Origin: JAWKOK01 sp963698255
GTDB taxonomy: Bacteria > Chloroflexota > Anaerolineae > Caldilineales > Caldilineaceae
DNA length: 64,000 bases
NCBI GenBank assembly: GCA_963698255.1
Contig: CAVOQD010000025.1
Location: 186,001 to 250,000, forward strand
Direction: 5' to 3'
Shown in pieces: positions 18,842-28,576 of the stretch. Each line of letters opens with the position of its first letter. Position 1 is the first letter of the stretch. Both the position numbers and the translations under genes were made by a program. Under the pieces are notes generated by a model that was given only the letters and a program-made list of their open reading frames with translations, did not search any database and was not told where the DNA came from.

Positions 18842-20620
18842 ATGAGCTCCAGACGCTGGAGTAACGTTACCAAGATTATCGTCATCACGACAATTGCGCT
18901 CCTGGCGATTGCGCTGTTGGTGACCTTCCGGGTAATGATCACCCCTACGATCATTGCCTTTCTACTTGCCTTTATTTTCAACTACCCCGTCAATTGGATC
19001 CAGAGTCGAACCGGTCTAGGGCGCGGTACGACCGTCGCCATTCTCTATCTCGTGATGTTGGCGGTTGTCATCATTTCCCCAGCGCTACTCTATCCTCGTG
19101 GCGGCGATCTGGTCCTGTCTCTGCAATTGGCCCTTGAGGAGTTGATTAGCAATCTGCGGACCGCAACCACCGGTCCCATTTTGGTGATCGGCAACTACCA
19201 ACTCTCAGTCGACAACCTATTGGGGCAGGTCGGGGACATTTTGCAGAATGTCGTGACTGTTTCGACCAGCAACCCGATCATTATCTTTCGCAGCGTTACC
19301 ACCGGCGTGCTCACGATTCTCTATGTGATGGTGCTGACGTTCTGGATATTGAAGGATCTACAGAAGGTTCAACGGCTGATCATTGAGCAGATTCCCCAGG
19401 ACTATCAGGAAGAGGTGCGACGCCTGGGGCGAGAGTTGGGTCAGATCTGGGACTCATTTCTGCGCGGGCAGGTTGTACTGGCCATCGTGGTGGGCACGAT
19501 CACCTGGCTTGCACTATCCCTATTGGGCATGCCAAACGCCGGCGGGCTTGCGTTGCTCTCGGCTTTCATGGAGTTCCTCCCGACCATTGGCCCGGGCATC
19601 AGCATGTTCATTGGGACGTCCATCGCGCTCTTTGTGGGCTCCGAATGGCCGATCTGGGGAAACAATTTCACCTTCGCCATCGTGGTATTTATCGTTTACA
19701 ACATCATCACCTGGTTTGAAAGCGCCTATCTGATTCCACGACTGGTCGGCTCACGCGTTCGACTCCATCCCGCCATCACGTTTGTCGGCATTATCAGCGG
19801 GGCTATTGTGTTTGGCCTGATCGGCGTGTTGTTGGCCACGCCGGTGATCGCCAGCACGCGGGAGATCGGTCTCTACATTTTCCGAAAACTCTTCGATCTG
19901 GAACCCTTCGAACCGCCCGGCGCCACGCAAACCGGCGTACGTATTCCGGGCCTAATCGCCGGACGCAAGATTGACGGCCTAATCTTTGATTTCGATGGCA
20001 CGATCACGCAGTTGGATTTTGACGCCATCGATTGGATGGCCGACAACACCGCCTGGCTCGGCGCTATCGTTTCGGAAGAACGGCGCAAACGGATCGCCTA
20101 TCGGATCATGGTGAGGATCGAAAGCACGATCAACTTCCTGGTCAATCGGCTTGTTCGCTCCGAACGCGCCCAAACGCTGGATCGATTCCAGTCGCTTTTT
20201 GACCAGTTGCGAGGATACCCGCCTGTCGATGAGACAGTCTTGCAGCCGCACGTGGCGACCACGCTGAACAATCTCAAAGGAGAGTACCGGCTGGCGCTGG
20301 TCTCTACACGCGAGCGCGTCGCCGTGGACGAGATTTTGAGGCGCAACGATCTGTCTCACCAGATCTTCCATGCCATCTTAACCCGAGAGGACGTGCGCAA
20401 CCTGCTTCCCAACAGTGAAGCCTTTGTGACGGCGACCCAAATGATGGAACTGGAATCGGAACATGTGCTTGTCGTCAGCGACAGCGCGCCGACTTTGCGC
20501 TCAGGAAGCGCCACAGGGATGGCAACAGCGGGCGTTCTGTGCGGGATCAGCGAAAGACAGGATATCCCTACCGCTGATATTGTGGTGGAAACCACGGCAG
20601 ATCTGGATGAATGGCTGTAA
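18842..20620 (+). CDS. AI-2E-family permease fused to a HAD hydrolase
   Basis: A 592-residue fusion. Residues ~15-370 are an AI-2E transporter-family (UPF0118) membrane domain: two N-terminal hydrophobic segments, a soluble stretch, then segments including VLTFWILKDLQ, AFMEFLPTIGPGIS and LIGVLLATPVIAS. From residue ~379 a HAD-type phosphatase begins with motif I LIFDFDGTITQ (Asp383). Motif II lies around LALVSTRER. A motif IV-like VVSDSAPTLRSGSATG follows. The family member length is usually ~340-380, so the HAD half is an addition. The gene lies between lepB and a small barrel protein in one operon. The transported or dephosphorylated substrate is unknown. Confidence 0.82.
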   Translation: MSSRRWSNVTKIIVITTIALLAIALLVTFRVMITPTIIAFLLAFIFNYPVNWIQSRTGLGRGTTVAILYLVMLAVVIISPALLYPRGGDLVLSLQLALEELISNLRTATTGPILVIGNYQLSVDNLLGQVGDILQNVVTVSTSNPIIIFRSVTTGVLTILYVMVLTFWILKDLQKVQRLIIEQIPQDYQEEVRRLGRELGQIWDSFLRGQVVLAIVVGTITWLALSLLGMPNAGGLALLSAFMEFLPTIGPGISMFIGTSIALFVGSEWPIWGNNFTFAIVVFIVYNIITWFESAYLIPRLVGSRVRLHPAITFVGIISGAIVFGLIGVLLATPVIASTREIGLYIFRKLFDLEPFEPPGATQTGVRIPGLIAGRKIDGLIFDFDGTITQLDFDAIDWMADNTAWLGAIVSEERRKRIAYRIMVRIESTINFLVNRLVRSERAQTLDRFQSLFDQLRGYPPVDETVLQPHVATTLNNLKGEYRLALVSTRERVAVDEILRRNDLSHQIFHAILTREDVRNLLPNSEAFVTATQMMELESEHVLVVSDSAPTLRSGSATGMATAGVLCGISERQDIPTADIVVETTADLDEWL

Positions 20621-20666
20621 GCTGTATAAATTGTAGTTGTGTGAAAGCGATGATGGTAGAAATGCG

Positions 20667-20954
20667 ATGATTAAAGTCAAGTTTAGCTACGATATGCTCG
20701 AAGGAAAGGAACAGGAATGCCAGGAGTATCTGGTCAATCGTATGGCGCCTGCTCTTTCCGACCTCGGATTTGATGTCACAGATGTTTGGTATACTATCTG
20801 GGGAAGCTCGCCGCAGATTCTGGGCGGGGGAGAAGTCAATACGCTGGCCGATGCACGCCGTGTTTTCGAATCGGACGAGTGGAAAGAGGTTGTCGAGAAA
20901 CTGACATTGATGACCCGCAATCTCCAGGTTCAGTTTCTGCGCGTGAAGAATTGA
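20667..20954 (+). CDS. Small dimeric alpha-beta-barrel-like protein
   Basis: A 95-residue protein starts MIKVKFSYDMLEGKEQE; an in-frame start at 20637 is less likely. The pattern of two beta-alpha-beta halves (IKVKFSYD...YLVNRMAPAL / VTDVWYTIWG...VFESDEWKEVVEKL) resembles the ferredoxin-like dimeric alpha/beta barrel (ABM/NIPSNAP-like) fold. No catalytic residues stand out. It is followed 3 bases later by the caspase-like gene, implying co-expression. Confidence 0.6.
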   Translation: MIKVKFSYDMLEGKEQECQEYLVNRMAPALSDLGFDVTDVWYTIWGSSPQILGGGEVNTLADARRVFESDEWKEVVEKLTLMTRNLQVQFLRVKN

Positions 20955-20957
20955 CCG

Positions 20958-21671
20958 ATGTCCCCTCATTCCGGTAACGGTTCAGATCTTGTGAAAACCC
21001 GTGGCGGCAAACCACCGGCGCTGGTCGTGTTCCTAGAAAATGTCGGCCACATTCATGGGTTGAACTTGCCCAACTGGGCAATGAACACGGTTGACTTTGT
21101 CAGCGAAGAGTATGCCAAGATCCTTCTGCGCCTCTACGGCGCATATCGACGCTATGATCGGGTCGTCATTCTCGAAGATCAGCGAGCAACGGGCCCGGAC
21201 TTGGCGGACACACTTCTAGTTCAAAGCCGAACCCATCGCGTGGATCTTCTACTGCTGGTCCATGGTCATGAGGGTTGTCTGGTGGGGTATCGAGGTCAGG
21301 AGATGGTCGGAGCAGAGACATTTGGGCGCCTTGGCCAGATCTACAATCAGGATCAAACTGTGTTGGATCTGCGGATGGTCTACGGATTGAACTGCTTCGG
21401 CGCCAGCCTGGCTTCGACGTGGATGGATCTCGGCGCAGAGGTGGCCAACGGAGCAATCGGCGTGAATTGGTTTCCGGAGCCCAGCCTCTCCGTCTTCTTG
21501 CGCAACTGGCTGGGCGGTCAGCCCTACAGTCGGGCCGTTCGACAGAGCAATCGGCGGGCCAATCAAGTCTGGTACCGTCTCCTGCGCTCCAACCCGCAAA
21601 ACGCACATCCGTGGATTCTCAGCAGTCGTCAAATCATCTATGGCCGAGACGATATCACCATCAACGGATGA
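20958..21671 (+). CDS. Putative caspase-fold (clan CD-like) protein
   Basis: A 237-residue protein of no family I recognise. Its core has the layout of caspase-like peptidases: a hydrophobic strand ending in His (VDLLLLVHGHEG, H102/H104) and, ~42 residues later, a strand ending in Cys (RMVYGLNCFGAS, C146), then VANGAIGVNWF. Such His/Cys pairs after beta strands mark metacaspases, CHAT and gingipain-like proteins. There is no signal peptide or membrane segment. It is the last gene of the lepB operon, immediately before a strong terminator. Assignment is by motif shape only. Confidence 0.5.
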   Translation: MSPHSGNGSDLVKTRGGKPPALVVFLENVGHIHGLNLPNWAMNTVDFVSEEYAKILLRLYGAYRRYDRVVILEDQRATGPDLADTLLVQSRTHRVDLLLLVHGHEGCLVGYRGQEMVGAETFGRLGQIYNQDQTVLDLRMVYGLNCFGASLASTWMDLGAEVANGAIGVNWFPEPSLSVFLRNWLGGQPYSRAVRQSNRRANQVWYRLLRSNPQNAHPWILSSRQIIYGRDDITING

Positions 21672-21685
21672 ATTCACTGCAGAAA

Positions 21686-21724
21686 CAAAAGGGGCCGGCA
21701 TTTTCGAGAATGCCGGCCCCTTTT
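21686..21724. terminator. Bidirectional terminator
   Basis: AAAAGGGGCCGGCATT pairs with AATGCCGGCCCCTTTT around a short loop, flanked by A and T runs on both sides. It ends the lepB operon and, on the other strand, the cNMP-binding protein gene. Confidence 0.92.
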
Positions 21725-21757
21725 CTGATCCATCGTATAGAAATGTAGCGGGTGCCG

Positions 21758-24392
21758 TTATTTGAATGCTTTCTTGAAAGTCAGCAAATAACTGGTGTGA
21801 ATGCCCATAAAACGGTTTTCAATATCGCCCATCCCCGCGCCCTTTACAATCTCGCTGGGCAACCCTTCTACCTTGACGCTATAGGCATAACCCGATGCAT
21901 ACATCTGATAGTTAAACCCAAGGTCCGGCGGATTTTTGTCTTCGATGTTTCCGGTGTGGCTGCCGTCCCCCCAGAAGACCGTCACCGGATGGCCAACAAC
22001 ACGATCACCGTTCTCGTCCAACACTTCCACATAGATATGATGCTTACCGCCGGACTCTTTTTCGTTCCAGAACTGGGCCTCAATCAAACGCCAATACGGC
22101 TGCCCAGGCGAAACCTGTGCGTCCTCCACATAGACGCCCAATTGATCCAACCGAGAGTCCCAAATGCGAGGCGAGACGCTGGCGGCTTGAATCTCTTCCT
22201 CGGGCGCTTCTTCCTCAAGAGTCTGAGCGGCCGGAGCGGCAGCGATAAACGCGATGGGCGCGGGCGTAGGTGTCGCCGTGGGCGGTAGCGGCGTGTTGGT
22301 CGGTAAAGGCGTTGTCGTCGGGACCAGTGTTGCCGTCGGATAGGGCGTGTAGGTGGCCGTCGGCGCAATCTGACCGTCGGCCATGGCCACGACCTCTGCC
22401 AGATCCCCATCCAGGGCGGCTACGTCATAGCTGCCGAACTTATACACCGCATCCATGGCTTCGTTGGTCGAGGCGTTTACCCCGGTATCATCGACCAAAC
22501 CTGCGCCCTGTAGGATGCTGATGACCGCGGACGGGGCTGCAATGGCAATCAACCAGATGATCAGCAGAATCAGCAGCGCAAAAAGAATCTTGCCGCGCCC
22601 GCTCAAGTTGCGATACCACTGTCCGAATCCGCCGCGCTGGCTGGGCGGCGCCTGGCCTCCGACCGGATCGGTGGCGTACTGCTGACGCTGCTGGGCGCCG
22701 GCCGGCATGCCCGGTTGGGGTGGTGCATACCGTGCATCGGCCGCCATCGGCTGTCCGGCAGGAGCCGATTGCCGATCCAGGCGATCGCTCAGCATACGGC
22801 TGATATTGATGGCCAAACTCGGATAGCGGGCAAGCAGAACATCGAAGTCTTGTTTGCTGAGTGTCCAGACGTCAAGATCGGTTTCAGCCAAAATCGTCGA
22901 GTTATGGGGTTGATTGCTTAACAGCGCCCGTTCGCCGAAAGTTTGTCCAGGGCCCAGTATCCAGCTTCCGCTGTTGAATGACTGGACGCGCACCTGCCCT
23001 TGGTCGATCAGAAAGAGTTTTTCGGGCGGCGTGCTGGCCCTGAGCACTTGTTCACCAGCTCGATAGCGATCCGGTTCGAAATAAGGCACAATCTGCCGCA
23101 ACTCATCGTCGCTCAACCCCGCCAACAGGGCGAACTCGCGAAAGCGTGAGAGTTCAACGTCGGCATTCGCGCTTTCCTGGCTCAGGCGCGTCGATATGGC
23201 TTCGCTCAATGCCTTGCCGATGACCGGATATTGGGCGGCCAGATCATCCAGATCGGATTTGTAGAGCACCCAGAGGTTGGTGTTGCGTGTCGCTGTGGCG
23301 TCCTCTGTGCGTATCTGGCCGGTGATGAGGCTGTGTTCGCCGAAAAACCCTTCAGCGCCGATACGCGCCAGTTCTTCGACCACGCCACTGGTATTTTCAG
23401 ACGTCAGTTCTACTTCACCAGTCTCAATGAAGTAGATGGCGTCACCTGCATCGCCGATGCGGTAAATGCGCTCACCGGCCGGGGCATATTGAAGAACCAT
23501 TCGCTGCACAATGGCTTCGACGATGGGCGTGTGGAAGCTGTGCAAAAAGGGGCATGGCGGCCAGCCGGGCTGTTGCTTGAGCCTGGTCAGCCTTGCCCAG
23601 ACGTGACCGAACCGACCGCCCCAGGCTGCGTCGCAGTCCCGGATTGCGGGCGCTGATGGCCTGAAAATCTTCAGCCGACAGCCGCCACATGCGGCCTGGC
23701 TCAATGGCTGTGGCCGAATAGGCATAGGCCTTGTTGGTCAACAGAGGGGCGGCGCCCAGAATGGCGCCGACAGAGAGGGTTTCGGGCGCTTCGCCCTGAA
23801 CGCCGGCCTCCGGCCGCAATTCGATGGAACCCGTCTCGATCAGGAAAAGGCCTTTTGGTATTTCACCGGCCCGACAGACGGGCTGCTTGGCCTCGATCCT
23901 GACCGGATCCAGGTGTTTGGCAATGGTGTCGAGTGTGTGCTGGGGCAGATTGCCGAGTTCATTGCTCTTGGAGAGCAACTGAACCAGGAAATCCTCCATT
24001 TGCACCATGAGGCCGCCGGTGTTCTGGCTCAACCGAATGCCGATTTCCGGTTGCGCAAGCAAAATAGCGCGCAGTTGCTGATCGGTCAGCCGCCAATACT
24101 GGACGTCTGAAACGGCAATGGCGCTGACATCATAGGGATCGCCGCGGAAGAGACTGGATTCCCCCAAAACACTTCCCGGTCCCAAGGTCGCCAGCGATTG
24201 CCCGCCCTGAGATTGAAGCTTTACGAAGCCCTGGCCGATCAGATAGAGCGCGTCGCTGCGATCGCCGATTGAAAATAGCGGCGTACTGTTCTTGCCCTCG
24301 GCCGCGGTGAATTGCTCTGCGATTGTTTTTTGTTCAGCTTCGCTCAACCCCATAAAGAGCGGAGCGAGCTTCATCAATTCTTGCTTATCCAC
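21758..24392 (-). CDS. Transmembrane protein with several cyclic-nucleotide-binding domains, one frameshift
   Basis: The GTG at 24392 has GGGAGG six bases upstream and beats the upstream ATG 24428. The intact protein would be ~877 residues. The cytoplasmic half contains cNMP-binding-type modules: LYLIGQGFVKL...VLGESSLFRG; LFLIETGSIEL; IYFIETGEVEL...GFFGEHSL; LFLIDQGQVRV...TFGERALL. Then come one membrane helix (LFALLILLIIWLIAIAA), a Pro/Thr linker and an outer beta domain (FWNEKESGGKHHIYVEVLDE). The frame breaks at 23544-23552, a run of five A and four G. Removing one base gives AAMPFLHSFHTPIVEAI and a continuous protein. Outside and inside sensing may be coupled, but no enzymatic output domain is seen. 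Confidence 0.8.
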
Positions 24393-24492
24393 ATAGCCTC
24401 CCAACCAAATTGGTGTCGAGGTTATCATATCGCGATTTAGGCGTAAGCGTAAATCCGAATGAATTCACGATCTGTTGCGATGCCCGACGGGC

Positions 24493-25929
24493 TCAATAAT
24501 TGCGTCGGAACTCAGCTTCCCAACTGTGGTGCCCATTGCAGCCAAAAGATTCATAGAAAATGTCGCAACTTGAAAGTCCAGGCCCGTTGCAATAGTTGGA
24601 ACTGGTCAATAGATCTACGGATATGTTGCGCGAACGGGCTGTGAAGCCTTCCGCTCTGTCACTGGTCGCTTCACGCCCGTCGTTGTCCTTGATGACTGAA
24701 AAACCTGGCCCATCGTCGGTGATATCGTACTCGATGATGCCATCGCCCTTGCCCTGAGAGCCGGTGACGATGGTTTCGTAGGGTGGATAATGGTTACTGA
24801 GTGCAACACCGTTGAGCCGATTGCCGTTGGCATCGAGAACGTGAATGCGTAGAAGATGTTGGCCGCTACAGCCGCCGTTCTCCTCTTTACTCCACAATCG
24901 TTTCTTGACCAATGTGAAGTGTGGTTTATCGCTGGGTGGCGGCGCTTCTTCTTCAGAAACTTCGGGTTCAGGCTCAGGCGCCGCAGGCGCGGGCTCCACC
25001 GGTGCAGGCGCTGGCTCGGGCGGGGGCGGTATGTTGGATGCCACGGCAATGCTGTTGACATCGCCGACTGTCTGGACGAGGGGTCCATAGACCCAGCCCA
25101 ACAGATCGCCCGGCATGTTCACTTGCCACCAGTCGGCAGCGTCGTTCTTGGCAAGGACATCCAGTTCATCTCCAGGCTGCAAGCCACCGACGATATCGTA
25201 GAGAAGTCCAGGGCCGCGCCGTACATTAAGGGCGGAATCAGCACGTACCTTTGGCGATTCGGGTGCAACAGTTGGCAGAGGAGCCGTGGTCGGCGTCGGC
25301 AACAAGGCATCAGACGGGGTCGTCGCCTCTTCGTTGCCGGCCTGCTGCGCATCGCCCGATGTCCCGTCACTCGATGTTGCGGAAGGATCTTCCTCGTTCG
25401 TCGCCTTTCCCAACTCTGGACCAGCATTGCCGGCGGGCTGCACAGGGATCGGCGTGGTGGCCACCACGATCGGATCTGCCGCTACTTGCGGTACGACAAG
25501 CAGGCCGTTTGCAGCGGCATAAGTCGAGACTGTTGAAGAGTCAAGCCCCAGCGCGTCGGCCAACTTGACCAATGACGCAGTACTGTCGGCATCTTCTCCC
25601 TCGGAGATGTACCGTTCCGTCAGCAGCAAGAGCCATTGCTTCGGATTGGCGACACCTTCGAACGACTCGATCTGTGCAAGTGCACGACCGATATCACCCT
25701 CGCTGGCGTATTCCGCGGCGATCCGCTCCGCCTCAACCTCAAGTTGCTCTGCGTTCCCCCCGGAGCGTTCAGGCCCACAGCCGATCAGAAGCAGCATGCA
25801 GCAAGCAACCACCGCTAGGCGGATGGTTCCAAGTCTCAGATGTTGTTGCGGGTGAGGAGTTTCGAGAGAGGGAGAAATGCTCGGGCGTTTCGCTTGCGTA
25901 TTGTCGTGTTGACGAGTCCACATTATCAT
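24493..25929 (-). CDS. SH3-domain lipoprotein with an outer domain shared with its neighbour
   Basis: 478 residues. After a ~35-residue tail there is a lipoprotein signal (VVACCMLLLIGCG; lipobox LIGC). A helical region of ~100 residues is followed by a low-complexity linker. A bacterial SH3 domain follows at ~230-295 (ALNVRRGPGLLYDIVGGLQPGDELDVL...GWVYGPLV). After an acidic Pro/Ala/Glu linker comes a C-terminal domain of ~140 residues. That domain (RLWSKEENGGCSGQHLLRIH, VLDANGNRL) aligns by eye with the end of the downstream protein (QFWNEKESGGKHHIYVEVLD). The lipoprotein is likely on the cell surface and probably co-transcribed with the downstream cNMP-binding gene. Confidence 0.8.
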   Translation of the reverse strand: MIMWTRQHDNTQAKRPSISPSLETPHPQQHLRLGTIRLAVVACCMLLLIGCGPERSGGNAEQLEVEAERIAAEYASEGDIGRALAQIESFEGVANPKQWLLLLTERYISEGEDADSTASLVKLADALGLDSSTVSTYAAANGLLVVPQVAADPIVVATTPIPVQPAGNAGPELGKATNEEDPSATSSDGTSGDAQQAGNEEATTPSDALLPTPTTAPLPTVAPESPKVRADSALNVRRGPGLLYDIVGGLQPGDELDVLAKNDAADWWQVNMPGDLLGWVYGPLVQTVGDVNSIAVASNIPPPPEPAPAPVEPAPAAPEPEPEVSEEEAPPPSDKPHFTLVKKRLWSKEENGGCSGQHLLRIHVLDANGNRLNGVALSNHYPPYETIVTGSQGKGDGIIEYDITDDGPGFSVIKDNDGREATSDRAEGFTARSRNISVDLLTSSNYCNGPGLSSCDIFYESFGCNGHHSWEAEFRRNY

Positions 25930-26129
25930 ATGTTTTTAGTTAGCAAACCGGGCTGTTAGGTCCGCCGACATCTTGTTTATCGGGCGACTGGACCCATGGA
26001 TCCTGTCGCTCAATACCGTCGGTGGACTTTCACGCTGCCCGGTCCACAACCCCTATCTAAATACAGTCCCTATCAAAATACAGTTTTCTGTCGGTACGAT
26101 CCCTTGCTATACTGAACCTGGAAACCTTT

Positions 26130-26215
26130 TGGTGCCGAAGGTGGGACTCGAACCCACACGGGTCACCCCACACGAGTTTGAGTCGTGCGCGTCTGCCAAT
26201 TCCGCCACTTCGGCA
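26130..26215 (-). tRNA. tRNA-Leu (CAA anticodon)
   Basis: On the minus strand TGCCGAA (5') pairs with TTCGGCA, and CCA is encoded. The anticodon stem CACGA/TCGTG encloses CTCAAAC, giving anticodon CAA, which reads UUG. A long variable arm is present between it and the T arm (GTGGGTTCGAGTCCCAC). Length is 86 with CCA, as expected for a class II tRNA. Confidence 0.96.
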
Positions 26216-26320
26216 ATCTGTTGTACAGTACCAACGGTACCCTACTTCTACCGGAACAGTATACCGATTGGCTGTCTGAACGTCAAATATGGTCCTGTTT
26301 TTGCATCAAGAATTGGTAAC

Positions 26321-26911
26321 ATGAACGAGCAGCAGGCGATCGATCGAGCGCGTCAAAATGATGTGGACGCGTTCAATCAACTTGTTCTCGCCTATCAGAA
26401 TTTAGCCTATAGCGTGGCCTACCGCATGCTCCGGGATGAAGCTGCCGCCGCTGATGCGGTCCAGGACAGTTTCATCAAGGCCTATCGCGCCCTGAGCCAA
26501 TTCAAGGACGGCAACTTCAAGAGTTGGTTGATGCGTATCGTCGTCAACACTTGCTACGATGTGCTGCGTGTCCGCGGCCGGCGACCGGTGGAGAGTCTCG
26601 ACGACATGGCGGTCGAACCGGTCTCGATGACGCCCATGAGCGCTGCCCCGGAGTCCCCGGAATCGTACGCTGAGCGCTCGGAACTTCGACAGCATATTGA
26701 ATCCAGCATCGAATACCTGCCCGAAGACCAACGTCTGGCCGTGATGCTGTGCGATGTCCACGGCTACGCCTACGAGGAGATCGTTGATATCACCGGCTGG
26801 CCAATGGGCACCGTGAAATCCCGAATTAGCCGGGGACGCATCAAGTTACAGGAGTACCTACTGCGTCAGCCGGAACTATTGCCGTTGGCTTTCCGTCCTA
26901 AAGACGGCTAA
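26321..26911 (+). CDS. ECF RNA polymerase sigma factor
   Basis: A 196-residue ECF sigma factor from ATG 26321; the frame is open further upstream only because it crosses the antisense of the tRNA. Region 2 (FNQLVLAYQNLAYSVAYRML, AAADAVQDSFIKAYRAL) and region 4 (LPEDQRLAVMLCDVHGYAYE, GWPMGTVKSRISRGR) are both complete. A short Pro/Met-rich linker joins them. The gene is followed 27 bases later by a membrane anti-sigma-like protein, the usual pairing. Confidence 0.93.
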   Translation: MNEQQAIDRARQNDVDAFNQLVLAYQNLAYSVAYRMLRDEAAAADAVQDSFIKAYRALSQFKDGNFKSWLMRIVVNTCYDVLRVRGRRPVESLDDMAVEPVSMTPMSAAPESPESYAERSELRQHIESSIEYLPEDQRLAVMLCDVHGYAYEEIVDITGWPMGTVKSRISRGRIKLQEYLLRQPELLPLAFRPKDG

Positions 26912-26938
26912 CGTTCTTTTTTCTATCCTGGATCGATC

Positions 26939-28513
26939 ATGGGCTTCTCGCAATACCCGACCATCACCGACGAACTACTGTCGGCCTATATCGACAACGT
27001 CGTGAACGATGACGAACGTGCAGCGGTCGAAGCGGCCATCGCCAACGACAGTGAGATCGCATGGCGCGTCGAGTCTCTGCGCAGAACGGTTTCGCTGTTG
27101 GGGCAGTTGACGGACGTGCCGTTGCCGCGTTCGTTCGCCCTGAATGAGGCGTTGCTTGAGATGACGCCGGCCAACGAGGCGCCCCGACAGGCTATCCGTC
27201 CACACGCGACCGGCTCGACCGGTCCGTTCTGGAAAAACTGGCTTGACTTCTGGCGCTCCGGCAGCATGATCTGGCGCAATGCTGCCGCAGTCTGTGCGCT
27301 CCTGTTGATGGTCTTCTTGGTGGGTGATTTCGCTGTCACAAACGAGATGCCGACAGCTCAAGATGCTGCGGTGTCAGTGGCCCGGAACAGTCCTGCTGCT
27401 GATACGCTGGCCGTGACTGACGATGAAATTGACCCCGCTGCGGTCGCCATGGCTTCAAAGTCAGCCGTACAGGTTGAAGAGCAAACCGCTCCCGAGCCGA
27501 TGGCGGCAGCGGCAGAGAGCGATGGCGAGCCCGTAGAAGCCGAGGCAATGCAGCCGGCTACTACGACCATGAATAGCGAACAGGATGTCGCCGAGGAGAT
27601 CGCCATCCCGGCCGAGGGGCCGCCCGAAAACGAATCATCCAGCGATGATGCTGACGAGGTGGACCAGGCAGATGTAGCTGTGGCCGACGATCCTGGCCAA
27701 GCCGAGGCGCTGTCCGCTGCACCGATGATGTTCAGCGCTGCCGCTGCGGATGCCGGCGAAGCCATGCTCGAATCCCCGCTCGCTACAGGCGATGACGCTC
27801 AAACTAGAGATGAAGCCGGCGATGGCGTCGATGAGTCTGTTGCCGGTCCTATGGTCGCCGCATCCCTCCTCGGGGACAATGATGTTCTCGAGAATTTTGA
27901 GTCGACCCCGGTTGGGGACGATGCTGAAGCCGTACCATCGTCAGACGTGGCTGAGCCGATGATGGCCGCCACTGTCGCAGAGCCTGCTTCTGATGCTGCG
28001 AGTCCCATCGAAACCGAAGCTCAACCACGCGCTGTGATGCTGACAGACGCTGAGGGTGTCGAGACCAAAAAGGCGGAAGAAGAAGTGGCGGATGAAGAGG
28101 CTGCTGACACTGAAAGCCTAGAAGCGGTGTTGCCTGAAACCGAACGATTGGTCGCCGAACGTATGCAAGTGGATGCTCCTGAAGCCGAAGCCAGTGCGAC
28201 CCAGGTGAGTGAACCCGCTGCGGCAGAAGTTGCTGTTCAGGAAGCGCCGCAGTCAAAAACCCAGTCTGAGGCCGTGCGACCATCCGCAGTCGCCATGGTT
28301 GATTCCGTAGAGCAATCCGCAAGGGCCAAGCCCAGACGGCCATCGTCCGAAAATATGGCGGAGTTGGCTTCGACGCCGGCAGAGGAAAACGTATCAAACT
28401 CGGCTCAACTGTTCAGCATTGTGCAGCTGCTGTTGGCGATATTGGCACTGCTTTTCTTCATCCTCTGGCTCCGCAGTCGATCTCAATCAGAGACGGTTTC
28501 ATCTCAAGACTAA
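26939..28513 (+). CDS. Membrane anti-sigma factor with long acidic outer region
   Basis: 524 residues. The N-terminal ~65 residues (TDELLSAYIDNVVNDDERAA) resemble the anti-sigma helix bundle, though the usual His-x3-Cys-x2-Cys zinc motif is absent. A membrane helix at ~120-140 (AAAVCALLLMVFLVGDFAV) is followed by ~340 residues very rich in Ala, Glu, Asp and Val with few aromatics. A second membrane helix (LLLAILALLFFILWL) ends the protein, so the acidic part would be held outside between two anchors. It most likely holds the sigma factor encoded just upstream. Confidence 0.78.
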   Translation: MGFSQYPTITDELLSAYIDNVVNDDERAAVEAAIANDSEIAWRVESLRRTVSLLGQLTDVPLPRSFALNEALLEMTPANEAPRQAIRPHATGSTGPFWKNWLDFWRSGSMIWRNAAAVCALLLMVFLVGDFAVTNEMPTAQDAAVSVARNSPAADTLAVTDDEIDPAAVAMASKSAVQVEEQTAPEPMAAAAESDGEPVEAEAMQPATTTMNSEQDVAEEIAIPAEGPPENESSSDDADEVDQADVAVADDPGQAEALSAAPMMFSAAAADAGEAMLESPLATGDDAQTRDEAGDGVDESVAGPMVAASLLGDNDVLENFESTPVGDDAEAVPSSDVAEPMMAATVAEPASDAASPIETEAQPRAVMLTDAEGVETKKAEEEVADEEAADTESLEAVLPETERLVAERMQVDAPEAEASATQVSEPAAAEVAVQEAPQSKTQSEAVRPSAVAMVDSVEQSARAKPRRPSSENMAELASTPAEENVSNSAQLFSIVQLLLAILALLFFILWLRSRSQSETVSSQD

Positions 28514-28576
28514 ACGAGACGTTACGCCCTCACCTTTCTTATCGACCATTTCGATATCGCCCTGAAAGGCCCCACC

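Noticed and set aside
25973..26320. N-terminal extension of the sigma factor
   Set aside because: The extension runs through the antisense of tRNA-Leu; ECF sigma proteins start where ATG 26321 lies.
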